A stretch of DNA of 64,000 nucleotides from CBDDLD01 sp965230605 (GCA_965230605.1 CBDDLD010000004.1:868001-932000); one strand, 5' to 3'. Shown: positions 1 to 9,582, numbered from the stretch's first letter. The notes: a model not told the origin generated them from the letters alone. Numbers and translations: made by a program.

Positions 1-1
1 A

Positions 2-1750
2 TACATTAGAAAGCATACTGTCTCTCTCTATGTTGTGGTATTAGTCATATTTCAACTCCTGTTATCGTTCCAGGGGTTTGATGTCTGCGATGAAGGGTTT
101 TCATTAACATTTTACCAGCAATTTTTTAATGCTCCAGCTTCTGTAGAATATAACTTTGGCTATTGGCTATCTGGCCTGGTTGGTGGTGTATGGTATCAAT
201 TATTTCCGGAAGGCGGAATACTCTGGTTTAGGATATTAGCTATAATCTTCAATACATCCACCCTAATTATAGCTTATAAATTATTAAAACCTTATCTAAA
301 TAGACAAGTTTTAATGGTAGCCTTGGCTATGGTATTATTTGTAAATGATTATGGTTTTATTGTGTTTTATCATAATACAATAACCGCATTTTTAGTAGTA
401 CTAGCATCTTACTTTTTAATTAAAGGCTTAGAGAAACAATCTTTGTATTTCATTGCATTATCGGCTTTTATATGTGCAATGAATATATTTTCCAGGCTCC
501 CCAATGCCACAATGCTAATTGCAATACTTGTAATTCCATATTATGGGGCTTTGAATAAGCATAAACTAAATCTATCCTTAAAAAAGATGGCTGTATATGT
601 ATTAGGGGCTATTCTTGGACTTTCCGTTGGGGTATTGCTACTGTATGTTCTAGGACAAACTCAAATCATGAATAATGCCATTGAAGGCATACTAGACAGC
701 GGAAGTTCTAGTGGGAGTTCTCACAGTTTTTCAAATTTGTTTGAAGCCTATTGGATGAATACAAAGGCCATAGCCAGGCAGTTAAGTATTTTGGTGCCAC
801 TTGCCTTAGTTATGATTTTAATGAGATATATAGTTGAAAGTCCAGGGCCATTTAAATATGGGAAGTATGTATCCATTTCTTTTTGGTTAATAGGCGGAAC
901 AGTAATCTTTTTCTTGCTCTTTATAGATAAGGGCATTTATAGCTTGTACGCAGTTATAGTTTTAGCAACTTTAGTTAGCATGACACAGAAACGAAATGCA
1001 TCGTATAAAACTTTAGTACTGCTGGCATTTTTGATTGCTTTGATTTTACCCTTTGGTAGTGATAGAGGTGTTTGGAATAGTGGTTATATGAGCATTTGGA
1101 TGGCATTGCCGATTGCATTAAGCTTTTTTTATGATTATTCGGAACAGTTATCAAAAATCAAGTTTTTGAAAAAGTATGGTTTAAGTTATAAGCAACTAGG
1201 GATGTCTTTTTTGGTAGCTATAGGTATGGGTTTTCTAGGCGCTAAAGCTCATAACATATCACAACAAGCCTATTTTGATCCTGGGAACCGCTTAGATAAA
1301 ACCTATGCGATCAATAGTAAATTCACTAAAGGGATTTACACGACGCAGCAACGTGCAGAGGTTATTAACGAATTATTGCCTAAGCTTCAAGAGTATGTAA
1401 AACCAAACGATACGCTTTTAGCCTATCAAAGTCTCCCTATGCTACATTTTTTAACGGAGACCAAGCCTTATTTAAAAAATCCATGGGTTTGGATTTATGA
1501 CGGAGAAATTTTTGAAAAGCAATTAAAAGAAGCCCAAAGTGACTCTAATACATTGCCAATTGTTGTGAGGCAAAAGTTTGAGACACTTTCTGAGTTTTCT
1601 GCACCAATACCTGACTATTTTTCTGAGGAAAAAGAGGATACATATAGCAATAGTGCCCAAAGAAATAAAGCTATGAATACCTTTCTTGCAGAGAACAATT
1701 ATGAGATTGTTTGGAGCAACGCTTACTTTAATATTTACAAGCCCAAATAG
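2..1750 (+). CDS. GT39-like polytopic membrane glycosyltransferase (5' end outside window)
   Basis: The frame is open to the left window edge, so the true start lies upstream; the first internal start in view is a GTG at 35. What is seen: about ten hydrophobic membrane segments in the first 400 residues, an early acidic motif (FDVCDEGF) after the first segment, and a soluble C-terminal domain of about 160 residues. The acidic motif after the first membrane segment followed by many segments resembles GT-C fold transferases (PMT/ArnT-like, GT39) that use polyprenyl-phosphate sugars on the periplasmic side. Its place at the head of a polysaccharide locus fits. It could also be an O-antigen polymerase-like protein of unknown class. 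The substrate cannot be inferred. Confidence 0.6.
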   Translation, partial: YIRKHTVSLYVVVLVIFQLLLSFQGFDVCDEGFSLTFYQQFFNAPASVEYNFGYWLSGLVGGVWYQLFPEGGILWFRILAIIFNTSTLIIAYKLLKPYLNRQVLMVALAMVLFVNDYGFIVFYHNTITAFLVVLASYFLIKGLEKQSLYFIALSAFICAMNIFSRLPNATMLIAILVIPYYGALNKHKLNLSLKKMAVYVLGAILGLSVGVLLLYVLGQTQIMNNAIEGILDSGSSSGSSHSFSNLFEAYWMNTKAIARQLSILVPLALVMILMRYIVESPGPFKYGKYVSISFWLIGGTVIFFLLFIDKGIYSLYAVIVLATLVSMTQKRNASYKTLVLLAFLIALILPFGSDRGVWNSGYMSIWMALPIALSFFYDYSEQLSKIKFLKKYGLSYKQLGMSFLVAIGMGFLGAKAHNISQQAYFDPGNRLDKTYAINSKFTKGIYTTQQRAEVINELLPKLQEYVKPNDTLLAYQSLPMLHFLTETKPYLKNPWVWIYDGEIFEKQLKEAQSDSNTLPIVVRQKFETLSEFSAPIPDYFSEEKEDTYSNSAQRNKAMNTFLAENNYEIVWSNAYFNIYKPK

Positions 1751-1775
1751 TTATAGTAGTTACTTAGGCTGAAAT

Positions 1776-2774
1776 TTGTATTTTCACACCGAATATTTCA
1801 ATTTTCTATTTATCAAAACTGTTAAGTTATATAGCGATAAGTACAAGAATGAATGGAATGATTTCGTAGATCAGGCCAATAATGCCACATTCTTATTTCA
1901 CAGAGATTTTATGGATTACCATTCTGATCGATTTTCAGATCATTCATTAATGGTATATGACGATGATATACTTGTGGCACTAATGCCGGCTAATATAGAT
2001 AATGGAGTCATTATATCACATCAGGGACTAACCTATGGCGGAATGATTGTACATCCGAAGTTGAAGTTTGAAGGGCAGCTTGAAAGTTTTAAAGCTATTC
2101 TAAAGTTTTTAGAAGAAGAGGGCAAATCACTATTAAAGATTAAGCTATTACCAAGTATTTATCATCAAGACGATACGCTTCAGTATATATTGATGACTAT
2201 GGGTGCAAAGCGTTACAGAACAGATATGCTCTCCGTAGTAGAACCTGAAGTGGCAAACTATTCAAAAGATCGGAAAGCAGGGTATAAACGTGGTGTTAAA
2301 CATGGTTTAACTGTTGAAGAAACAGATGATTTTAAAGCGTTTTGGGATCAAATATTAATTCCTAACCTCAATCAAAAGCATAATGTTAGTCCGGTGCACT
2401 CTCTAGAAGAAATTACATTACTCAAATCAAGATTTAATCAGCAAATACGGCAATTTAATGTGTATCACAATGATGTTTTAGTTGCAGGTACTACAGTATT
2501 TGAAACAGCAAATGTTGCACATTCGCAATACATATCGGGTAACGAAGAAAAGAACACGCTGGGTAGTCTGGACTTTCTTCATATATACCTTTTAAACGAG
2601 GTATTTGCAGAGAAAAAATACTTTGATTTCGGAATTTCTAACGAAAATCAAGGGAGAAATATCAATGTTGGCTTGTTATATTGGAAAGAAGGCTTTGGAG
2701 CTCATGGTGTATTACAAAACTTTTTTGAAGTAAAAACCAGTGATTATTCAAGCCTAGATGAAATAGTACTATGA
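1776..2774 (+). CDS. GNAT/FemAB-like N-acyltransferase of the polysaccharide locus
   Basis: A 332-residue soluble protein with the look of the FemAB/GNAT-like acyltransferases common in Bacteroidota O-antigen loci next to a DegT aminotransferase and FdtA. The C-terminal half carries the pattern expected of an acyl-CoA fold (ARCH-like DFGISNENQGRN region near residue 290). Inference: it acylates the amino group of the sugar made by the next gene. The start is uncertain: the only in-frame standard codon near the expected N-terminus is TTG at 1776, and homologues usually begin near the VKLYSDKY segment, about 17 residues further in, where no ATG/GTG/TTG exists. It overlaps the next gene by 4 nt (ATGA), indicating translational coupling. 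Confidence 0.65.
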   Translation: MYFHTEYFNFLFIKTVKLYSDKYKNEWNDFVDQANNATFLFHRDFMDYHSDRFSDHSLMVYDDDILVALMPANIDNGVIISHQGLTYGGMIVHPKLKFEGQLESFKAILKFLEEEGKSLLKIKLLPSIYHQDDTLQYILMTMGAKRYRTDMLSVVEPEVANYSKDRKAGYKRGVKHGLTVEETDDFKAFWDQILIPNLNQKHNVSPVHSLEEITLLKSRFNQQIRQFNVYHNDVLVAGTTVFETANVAHSQYISGNEEKNTLGSLDFLHIYLLNEVFAEKKYFDFGISNENQGRNINVGLLYWKEGFGAHGVLQNFFEVKTSDYSSLDEIVL

Positions 2775-3871
2775 TACGATTTTTAGACCTACATAAAGTG
2801 AATACTAGGTTCCAGACTGCATTTGATGCTGAATTAAATGCGGCTGTAACACGTTCATCATTCATCTTAGGAGAACGTGTAACTCAGTTTGAATCAGATT
2901 TTGCTGCGTATTGTGGTACAAAACATTGTATTGGTACAGCCAATGGGTTAGATGCACTAACCCTTATTCTTAAGGCTTACATTCAAAATGGGCGCTTAAA
3001 AGAAGGGGATAAGGTCATAGTGCCAGCAAATACATTTATTGCTACAATATTGTCTGTGATGCATGCAGGTTTAATTCCGGTGTTTGTAGAACCGGATGCC
3101 GACACCTTCAATATTACTATAGAAACCATAAAAAAAGCATACACAGAAGAGGTAAAAGCCATTATTGTTGTGCATTTATATGGGCAATTGGTGGATATGG
3201 AGCCAATAAAAGTATTTTCTAAGTCGAATAATACAGTACTCATAGAAGATGCTGCACAAGCACATGGTGCTGAAAATGTGGATGGTATAAAGGCAGGAAA
3301 CTTGTCAGATGCAGCTGCTTTTAGTTTTTACCCAAGCAAAAATTTAGGTGCCTTGGGAGATGGAGGTTGTGTTACCACTAATGATGATGAATTAGCTAAG
3401 CAGATACGCTTACTTCACAACTATGGAAGCCAGAAGAAATATGAAAATGAGACCATTGGCTTTAATAGTAGACTAGACGAGATACAAGCAGCATTTCTTT
3501 CAATTAAGCTAAAACATCTGGACAATGATAATGAAACCAGACGTAGTATAGCCAGAAGATATTTATCCGAAATTAAGAACCCTAAGATCAATTTACCTCA
3601 TTACGATACGTCCAAAAGCCATGTTTTTTACGTATTTGTTGTTAAAGTGGAAGAAAGAGACGTTTTTTGCAATCATTTAGATAATAATGGTGTGCAATGG
3701 CTAATTCATTATCCGATTCCACCACACCAACAAAAAGCTCTGAAAATGTATAACCGCTTACAACTTCCTGTAACTGAACGTATCCATAAAGAAGTTGTTA
3801 GTATTCCCATAAGCCCCGTAATGACAGATGCTGAAATTGCAAAAGTTATAGAAACACTAAATACCTACTAG
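2771..3871 (+). CDS. DegT/DnrJ/EryC1/StrS sugar aminotransferase (FdtB/QdtB-like)
   Basis: A 366-residue PLP enzyme of the SMAT family. The PLP-binding lysine is K190 in SFYPSKNLGALGDGG, with the upstream IEDAAQAHGA motif (D160, H165) that contacts the cofactor. It transfers an amino group from glutamate to a nucleotide-linked keto-sugar. Because an FdtA/QdtA-type 3,4-ketoisomerase lies at 8260, the likely product is dTDP-3-amino-3,6-dideoxyhexose (Fuc3N or Qui3N), though this is inference from neighbours. Start overlaps the preceding stop (ATGA) and the stop abuts the next start, so it is in the middle of an operon. Length is normal for the family. Confidence 0.9.
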   Translation: MIRFLDLHKVNTRFQTAFDAELNAAVTRSSFILGERVTQFESDFAAYCGTKHCIGTANGLDALTLILKAYIQNGRLKEGDKVIVPANTFIATILSVMHAGLIPVFVEPDADTFNITIETIKKAYTEEVKAIIVVHLYGQLVDMEPIKVFSKSNNTVLIEDAAQAHGAENVDGIKAGNLSDAAAFSFYPSKNLGALGDGGCVTTNDDELAKQIRLLHNYGSQKKYENETIGFNSRLDEIQAAFLSIKLKHLDNDNETRRSIARRYLSEIKNPKINLPHYDTSKSHVFYVFVVKVEERDVFCNHLDNNGVQWLIHYPIPPHQQKALKMYNRLQLPVTERIHKEVVSIPISPVMTDAEIAKVIETLNTY

Positions 3872-5173
3872 TTGAAGAAGTTCATACAATACATAAACTC
3901 TAAAGTATTATTTAAAGTTGCTAACCTAAACTCCATTACCATAGGGGTTAAAATAGCAGCCGGGATCATTACTTCTAAAGCTATAGCCATTTTTATTGGT
4001 GCTGAGGGTATGGCACTGATTGGGAATCTTAGAAATTTCCTGAGTGCAATACAATCGTTCTCTATTGCCGGTCTGTATAACGGTGTGGTTCGATTTATTA
4101 GCCAGTTTAAAGAGAATGCGGAGGCACTCAGTAAAACACTTTCAACGGTATTTTATTTAGGGTTTTTTACGACCATGCTAGTGTCGTTTTTGTGCTATTA
4201 CAATGCGGATTACATCAATTTATTTCTTTTTAATGACGATTATCGCTACGAATATGTCATAAGGATCATGGCCATTGTGCTGCCGTTCTATGCCCTGAAC
4301 ATGTTTGTGTTCTCCATAATGAATGGATTCTCCAAGTATAAAATATTGCTGGTCATCAATATTATTGGGCAAACCCTTGGGTTATTGGTAACAGTACTAT
4401 TGATCTGGCAAGACAATATTGACGGTGCCTTAGTTGCAGTGGTGATCACTCCGGCACTTAACCTTCTGATTTCTTTGGTAGGAATTTTATACAGAAAGAA
4501 CTTAATGCATTTGGTTAAGGTGACTAACATCAGCCTTAGTATGCTAAATAGGCTGAGTCCATATGCTATAATGGCTCTGGTAAGTGCTATTGCCATTCCT
4601 ATAGTGTTAATCATTATTAGGAACTATATTATTTCAGAAATAGGTATTAAGGAAGCAGGATATTGGGAAGCAATGAACCGTGTATCCGATTATTATTTAA
4701 TGTTTATCAATTCTTTAATGACCCTCTATATCCTACCGAGATTTAGTGAGATTGATAATAAAATTGAATTTAGAAATGAAGTATTCAATTTTTACAAAAA
4801 GATCATGCCTGTCTTTGGTATAGCTTTACTGGCCATATACTTCTTAAGACCTTTTATTGTTAGTTTTATTTTTACTGAAGAGTTTAAACCTGTTGAAGAC
4901 CTTTTCGGATGGCAATTATTAGGTGATTTTATTAGAGTGTTATCTATGGTCATAGCATACCAGTTCTTGGCTAAGAAGATGTTTGGTCACTTTATAATCA
5001 TTGAGATATTCTTATTTGTAATTATGTACTTCTCTAGTGTATATCTCATAGATATTTTTGGAATTAAAGGCGCAGTTATGGCGCATTGCTTAAGTTATTT
5101 CATGCACTTCGGAATTATTTTACTAATTTTTGGCAGCTCTTTATTTGGAGTTATCTCAGATAATGATAAGTAA
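3872..5173 (+). CDS. wzx: O-antigen/lipid-linked oligosaccharide flippase (Wzx-like), copy 1
   Basis: A 433-residue integral membrane protein with about 12 predicted membrane segments and the MOP/PST layout of WzxE-type translocases: an N-terminal pair of basic-flanked helices and a central motif GYWEAMNRVSDYYLMF shared with WzxE-like proteins. It would flip undecaprenyl-PP-linked repeat units across the inner membrane. The start is TTG immediately after the stop codon of the aminotransferase gene (zero spacing), so translation is probably coupled. A clear paralogue follows directly at 5194, which is unusual because most loci carry one flippase. Confidence 0.85.
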   Translation: MKKFIQYINSKVLFKVANLNSITIGVKIAAGIITSKAIAIFIGAEGMALIGNLRNFLSAIQSFSIAGLYNGVVRFISQFKENAEALSKTLSTVFYLGFFTTMLVSFLCYYNADYINLFLFNDDYRYEYVIRIMAIVLPFYALNMFVFSIMNGFSKYKILLVINIIGQTLGLLVTVLLIWQDNIDGALVAVVITPALNLLISLVGILYRKNLMHLVKVTNISLSMLNRLSPYAIMALVSAIAIPIVLIIIRNYIISEIGIKEAGYWEAMNRVSDYYLMFINSLMTLYILPRFSEIDNKIEFRNEVFNFYKKIMPVFGIALLAIYFLRPFIVSFIFTEEFKPVEDLFGWQLLGDFIRVLSMVIAYQFLAKKMFGHFIIIEIFLFVIMYFSSVYLIDIFGIKGAVMAHCLSYFMHFGIILLIFGSSLFGVISDNDK

Positions 5174-5193
5174 AGTGTGCTAAATCTGTCCTA

Positions 5194-6486
5194 TTGAAGT
5201 CTTTTATAAATAATACTATTAAAAGTAAACTTTTTAAAGTCGCGTCTTTAAACTCGTTTTCAATTTTAATAAAACTATTCACCGGTGTCTTTACATCTAA
5301 GGTCTTAGCGGTTGTAGTTGGTCCTGAAGGTTTAGCACTGTTTGGTAATTTCAGAAACTTCATATCTGCAGTACAATCACTATCTACACTAGGCATATCT
5401 TCCGGAGTTGTAAAATATGTTTCCGAATTTAAATCTAAAGTATTTAGACTAAGCAAAGTACTATCAACAGTAAGTGCTTTAATATTAATATCTACAATTG
5501 TCACAGCCTTAGTTTGCTTTTTTGGAGCAGAAAAGTTGAGTGGGTTTATTTTTAGCGGTAACACAACCTATGCTTTTGTATTTAAAATCTTTGCTGTTAC
5601 ATTACCTTTTTATGCCTTTTTCACCATTGCAATTTCTGTGATTAATGGCTTATCGCAATACAAAACGGTACTCAGAATTACCATTATAGGGCAGATCCTT
5701 ATTACTGTTTTTACATTGTTCTTAATCTGGAAAGAAGAGCTGCAAGGTGCACTTATTGCATTGGCCTCATCTCAGGCGATTCTGTTTTTTATTGTATTGT
5801 TTTGGATTGGTAGAGAAAAGCAGCTTTTTAAACTTTTGAAGTATAAGAAAGTCAATTATCAGAATATAAAATTACTAGGTTCTTTCTCAGTAATGACCTT
5901 GTTTACAGCTATTGCAGTGCCACTTATAACCATTGAAATCAGAACATATATTATTGAAAATGTGAGTGAAGCGTCCGCCGGATATTGGGAAGCTATGCTT
6001 AGAGTTTCTAATTACTATTTCATCTTTGTTAGTTCTTTATTGGCGCTATATATTTTACCTAGATTTTCAGAGATAAACACAGATAAAGCATTCAGAAATG
6101 AAGTGTTTAACTTCTATAAAACCATAGTCCCCATATTTATAATTGGGCTGGTCATTGTGTATTTAGCCAAGACTTTGATTATAAGGCTGTTATTTACAGA
6201 AGATTTTTTGCCAATGAAAGAACTCTTCCTATGGCAAGAACTGGGCGACTTATTAAAGGTAATGGCATTGGTAATATCTTATCAATTTTTGGCTAAGCGT
6301 ATGTTCTGGCATTATATCATCACTGAAATCATTTCCCTATCGGTGCTTTATTTTAGTAGTATCTACTTTATTGATATGTATGGTGTAAAAGGTGCAACAA
6401 TAGCGCATTGTGTTACTTTCGGAGTGTATTTTATAATCATACTTGGCCTATTTAGAAAGCCCTTATTTGCGCCTTTAACTGAATAA
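5194..6486 (+). CDS. wzx: O-antigen/lipid-linked oligosaccharide flippase (Wzx-like), copy 2
   Basis: A 430-residue paralogue of the preceding gene, colinear over its full length: the N-terminal LFKVASLNS...TSKVLAV, the central GYWEAMLRVSNYYFIF and the C-terminal YQFLAKRMFWH blocks all match. Same predicted 12-helix MOP/PST fold. Start is TTG, 20 nt after the previous stop. Both copies look intact (no stops or frameshifts), so this is an old, diverged duplication rather than a recent copy. It overlaps the convergent glycosyltransferase gene by 12 nt. Possible reason for two copies: two different substrates, or one exporter for a side-branch. Confidence 0.85.
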   Translation: MKSFINNTIKSKLFKVASLNSFSILIKLFTGVFTSKVLAVVVGPEGLALFGNFRNFISAVQSLSTLGISSGVVKYVSEFKSKVFRLSKVLSTVSALILISTIVTALVCFFGAEKLSGFIFSGNTTYAFVFKIFAVTLPFYAFFTIAISVINGLSQYKTVLRITIIGQILITVFTLFLIWKEELQGALIALASSQAILFFIVLFWIGREKQLFKLLKYKKVNYQNIKLLGSFSVMTLFTAIAVPLITIEIRTYIIENVSEASAGYWEAMLRVSNYYFIFVSSLLALYILPRFSEINTDKAFRNEVFNFYKTIVPIFIIGLVIVYLAKTLIIRLLFTEDFLPMKELFLWQELGDLLKVMALVISYQFLAKRMFWHYIITEIISLSVLYFSSIYFIDMYGVKGATIAHCVTFGVYFIIILGLFRKPLFAPLTE

Positions 6487-7359
6487 TATTTTAAGTCTTA
6501 ATCTGATAATTAGAATAAAAAAACCAAGAGCTACACCGAGGTTTAAGATTTTAGTATTAAGCTTCAACTCGTAGAACAAGCGTTGTTTCAATGCTACATA
6601 TTCAGGCTTGGATCGGTTTAGTCTAAAGATCTTTCGGCAAACTTTCAAAGTAGATCTTCCCAGGTTAGGACCTCTTTTTCTGTAAAATTGTTTCCCTAAA
6701 GAACCCTCTAGTATGCGTTTCTTCACAAGAACTGCATCCGTGTAATCATAAGTATAGTCCCGAGATGACCGTATCCAGAAATCAAAATCTTCATAAGCTA
6801 GGTTTTCATCATAACCATTAAGTTGATCTAAAACCTCTTTCTTAATAAGCATTGAAGGTGCACTAATAAAATACCGATTAACAAGATCAATATAAATATC
6901 ACCAGTAGGAGGTGGCTTAATAGCTTTGCCAGAATCGTCTACAGGGTACCTGTTCTCAATATGCTTCCCATGTCTGTCAATAGATTCTATATTACTGTAT
7001 ACAACGCCTAAGTTCTGCTGTTTTGACTCATGAAATGTGGCTAATCTTAGCTCAATAGATGGTTCCGTTAATAAATCGTCTGCGGCGAGATCTACGATAT
7101 ATTCGCCTTCAGCATATTCAAACCCTTTATTGAACGATTTGGTAGCACCTAGATTGACAGAATTCTTAATAAACATGACTTGGTGTTCAGCGTTCCAGCT
7201 TTCGATAAGAGCAGCAGAATTATCAGTACTGGCATCATCAACAATAATAAGTTGAATGTTTTTGTGGGATTGATTGATTACCGAATTCAAGGCAGATATA
7301 ACATAATCTTCATGATTGTAGCACAAACAAATTACAGAAACTAGCGAGGTATTTGTCAT
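6475..7359 (-). CDS. Family 2 glycosyltransferase
   Basis: A 294-residue GT-A fold enzyme. The N-terminus has the family signature VSVICLCYNHEDYV and LIIVDDASTDNS, followed by the metal/nucleotide-binding acidic motif DLAADD near residue 92 and the acceptor-side FDFWIRSSR motif. The C-terminal 70 residues end in a hydrophobic stretch (LGVALGFFILIIRL) that probably tethers it to the inner membrane. It would add one sugar to the polyprenyl-linked oligosaccharide. It is transcribed against the flippase genes and shares a 74-bp divergent intergenic region with the next glycosyltransferase. Donor and acceptor are not predictable. Confidence 0.88.
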   Translation of the reverse strand: MTNTSLVSVICLCYNHEDYVISALNSVINQSHKNIQLIIVDDASTDNSAALIESWNAEHQVMFIKNSVNLGATKSFNKGFEYAEGEYIVDLAADDLLTEPSIELRLATFHESKQQNLGVVYSNIESIDRHGKHIENRYPVDDSGKAIKPPPTGDIYIDLVNRYFISAPSMLIKKEVLDQLNGYDENLAYEDFDFWIRSSRDYTYDYTDAVLVKKRILEGSLGKQFYRKRGPNLGRSTLKVCRKIFRLNRSKPEYVALKQRLFYELKLNTKILNLGVALGFFILIIRLRLKILFS

Positions 7360-7382
7360 TAAGATTTATTTATATCTTTACG

Positions 7383-7390
7383 CAAATGTA
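7383..7390 (-). promoter_or_regulatory. Bacteroidota -7 box upstream of the minus-strand glycosyltransferase
   Basis: On the minus strand this reads TACATTTG, matching TAnnTTTG, 24 nt before the start codon. A TTTG lies further upstream (plus-strand CAAA at 7415-7418) at 24 nt spacing, slightly longer than the usual 17-23. Confidence 0.45.
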
Positions 7391-7433
7391 TAAAATACTA
7401 CAGTATAAATCTTACAAATTTCTGTTCTGAAAA

Positions 7434-8270
7434 ATGGTGCAAAGCTTGGAGATTTTAATAGCGACAATGTATAGAACAGACTTTTCCTTTCTGGAAAAGA
7501 TATTCAGTAAGAATAAACACTTTTCAAACTATAATATCTTAATAGTCAATCAGACTGATGAGGGTAGGCTTTTACATTCAGACTATGATACTGTCAGAGT
7601 GATCAACTCTTTTGAGCGAGGCTCTCCTGCAAGTAGAAACTTAGCCATTAAGAACGCTAAACATGATTTATGTTTAATGGCAGATGATGATATTGTTTAT
7701 GAAGAAGGTTTTGATAAGACGATTTTGAAAGCATACGAAGATCAACCTGATGCAAGTTTTATCTCTTTTGAGGCTATAAATGAAAACCATCAACTCTATG
7801 CCAATTATTTTCCAAAAGGAAAACACACCAAAGCATCTCTGAGAACTATTTATACTATTGTTATTAGTTTTAATAGAGCAGCATTTAAAACACATCAAGT
7901 ATATTTCAATCATTACTTTGGTGTTGGTTCTCTGTTTGAAGGGGAGACTGAGATTATGTTCTTACGCAATGCTTTTGATAAGGGGTTATCAATGTATCAT
8001 GAAGATAAGACCATAGTAATGCATGCCGATGATAGTTCTGGGCGGCATTTGGGAAGTGATAAAGCTTTTTATGCAAGATCTGCAGCTGCATGTAGATTCT
8101 ATGGGAATTTAAGCTATATTTGGCTCTTGAAATATACACTATTTACACTCCGAAAAGGTTATATTACAATTGGCGAATTTATAAGTAAAATGAAAATTGG
8201 AGTGCAGGGAATTTCAAAATATAAAACCCTTGCACGCTCTGGAGAAATAGATAAAATACATGGAGATTAA
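7434..8270 (+). CDS. Glycosyltransferase family 2-like protein
   Basis: A 278-residue protein with a divergent GT-A domain: LEILIATMYRTDFSFL at the N-terminus, GSPASRNLAIKNA, and the acidic motif MADDDIVYEEGF at about residues 82-93 that would bind the divalent metal and nucleotide sugar. The GVGSLFEGETE motif around residues 163-173 matches the acceptor-binding ED-type region of family 2. It overlaps the following fdtA-like gene by 11 nt, so the two are likely translationally coupled and belong to the same sugar pathway. Confidence 0.78.
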   Translation: MVQSLEILIATMYRTDFSFLEKIFSKNKHFSNYNILIVNQTDEGRLLHSDYDTVRVINSFERGSPASRNLAIKNAKHDLCLMADDDIVYEEGFDKTILKAYEDQPDASFISFEAINENHQLYANYFPKGKHTKASLRTIYTIVISFNRAAFKTHQVYFNHYFGVGSLFEGETEIMFLRNAFDKGLSMYHEDKTIVMHADDSSGRHLGSDKAFYARSAAACRFYGNLSYIWLLKYTLFTLRKGYITIGEFISKMKIGVQGISKYKTLARSGEIDKIHGD

Positions 8271-8655
8271 ATTAGTAGATATTCCTAAAATCGAAGACAG
8301 ACGGGGTAATCTAGCAGTTATAGAAAAAGGGAGTATTCCTTTTGAAGTTAAACGCGTTTATTATTTATATGATGTTCCTAGTGGTGCCTATCGTGGTGGA
8401 CACGCACATCGTATTCAAGAGTCACTTCTGATAGCATTAAGCGGAAGTTTTGAGGTGATTTTAGATGACGGAACAACACGAGAACGCATTATGCTTAATA
8501 GACCAGATCAGGGACTATTTATTCCGACCGGAATGTGGCGAGAGATAGAAAATTTCTCCTCAGGATCAGTATGTTTAGTACTAGCATCTTCAGAATATGA
8601 TGCCAGTGAGTACATACGCGATTATGAAGCCTTTAAATCATCTAAACAGGCTTAA
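8260..8655 (+). CDS. FdtA/QdtA-like dTDP-4-dehydro-6-deoxyglucose 3,4-ketoisomerase
   Basis: A 131-residue single-domain cupin of the WxcM-like family, with the conserved GGHAHR motif (H48, H50) that holds the catalytic histidines and the LSGSFEVILDDG cupin strand pair. Family members isomerise dTDP-4-keto-6-deoxyglucose to the 3-keto sugar, the substrate for an FdtB/QdtB-type aminotransferase; the DegT enzyme at 2771 is the natural partner. The exact stereochemistry (FdtA versus QdtA) cannot be decided here. It overlaps the upstream glycosyltransferase by 11 nt and the convergent downstream gene by 18 nt. rmlA/rmlB that would supply the substrate are not in the window. Confidence 0.85.
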   Translation: MEIKLVDIPKIEDRRGNLAVIEKGSIPFEVKRVYYLYDVPSGAYRGGHAHRIQESLLIALSGSFEVILDDGTTRERIMLNRPDQGLFIPTGMWREIENFSSGSVCLVLASSEYDASEYIRDYEAFKSSKQA

Positions 8656-9582
8656 ATTAAACCCTAGCTTTCTAAGTATATTTCTTAACCCAAGAATCAA
8701 CCTGAGCATAAATATGGGGAGTTTTAAAGACAATCGTTTAGCAGGCGATAAGTTCTCTAAATCTATCGACTTTATATAGCTTTCTGCCATGCTTTTGTGT
8801 CCCTCAATCTTATACTGCATACCAACAACATATCGATTGAGGTCCAAGTAGGCTTTTAGAGAAGCATTAGTAGCTTCTTCCGTTTTATAGTCAGAAAAAG
8901 TAGCGTGCTTTTTATCAGCCAGTTTTTTATAGGTCAGCTTATTATCGCTATCTAAATAGTGTGTTACACTCACTTTATTATCAAAGGCCACAGAATATTT
9001 TATGGCTATTCTTATCCATAGATCAGTATCTTCACCAGAATCAAAACTTGTATTAAAACCACCTGTGTTCTTCCAAGCATTTTTAGTAAGCATTACAGCA
9101 GAAGTTAATGCGATGCTATAATCCATTGATGCTTCAAAATAATCTTCCAACACACCTCTCCAATGCTCATCTTTTGGAATTGTATTGTAGGTACTCTCAA
9201 TATCCAGGCTTTTGTATGATCTCACATAGGCCTTAGTATACATGCCACAATTAGGGAAATCTTCTATTAATGATTTTAGATCAGTTAAATGATGTGTTTT
9301 CCATACATCATCGGCATCTATAAAAGCAATAAAGTCAGAGTTTGATTTCTCAATACCCAAATTTCTAGCATGAGAAACACCGCTATTTTTAATAGAATAA
9401 ACCTTAATACGATCATCGACAAGAGCTTCCACAATATTAAGGCTATTATCTGTGGACCCATCATTAATTATAACGACCTCAAAATCAGAAAAGGATTGTT
9501 CTAAGACACTACTCAATGTTCTTTTAATATGTCGTTCTTTGTTATATAAGGGTATAACAACAGAAAAGAAAGGTTTTTTCAA
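8638..9582 (-). CDS. Family 2 glycosyltransferase
   Basis: A 314-residue GT2 enzyme with a textbook N-terminus: FSVVIPLYNKERHI, VVIINDGSTDNS, the HARNLGIEKS motif and the metal-binding DADD (FIDADDVW) near residue 92. The acceptor motif FDSGEDTDLWIRIA lies near residue 180. The C-terminus (residues 285-310) is basic and hydrophobic and probably membrane-associated. It is the third of four family 2 enzymes in the locus. A -7 box sits 32 nt upstream. Confidence 0.9.
   Translation of the reverse strand: MKKPFFSVVIPLYNKERHIKRTLSSVLEQSFSDFEVVIINDGSTDNSLNIVEALVDDRIKVYSIKNSGVSHARNLGIEKSNSDFIAFIDADDVWKTHHLTDLKSLIEDFPNCGMYTKAYVRSYKSLDIESTYNTIPKDEHWRGVLEDYFEASMDYSIALTSAVMLTKNAWKNTGGFNTSFDSGEDTDLWIRIAIKYSVAFDNKVSVTHYLDSDNKLTYKKLADKKHATFSDYKTEEATNASLKAYLDLNRYVVGMQYKIEGHKSMAESYIKSIDLENLSPAKRLSLKLPIFMLRLILGLRNILRKLGFNLSLFR

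Noticed and set aside
5151..5564. 137-residue minus-strand frame opposite the second flippase
   Set aside because: Antisense shadow; no signature, and overlaps a well-conserved flippase N-terminus.
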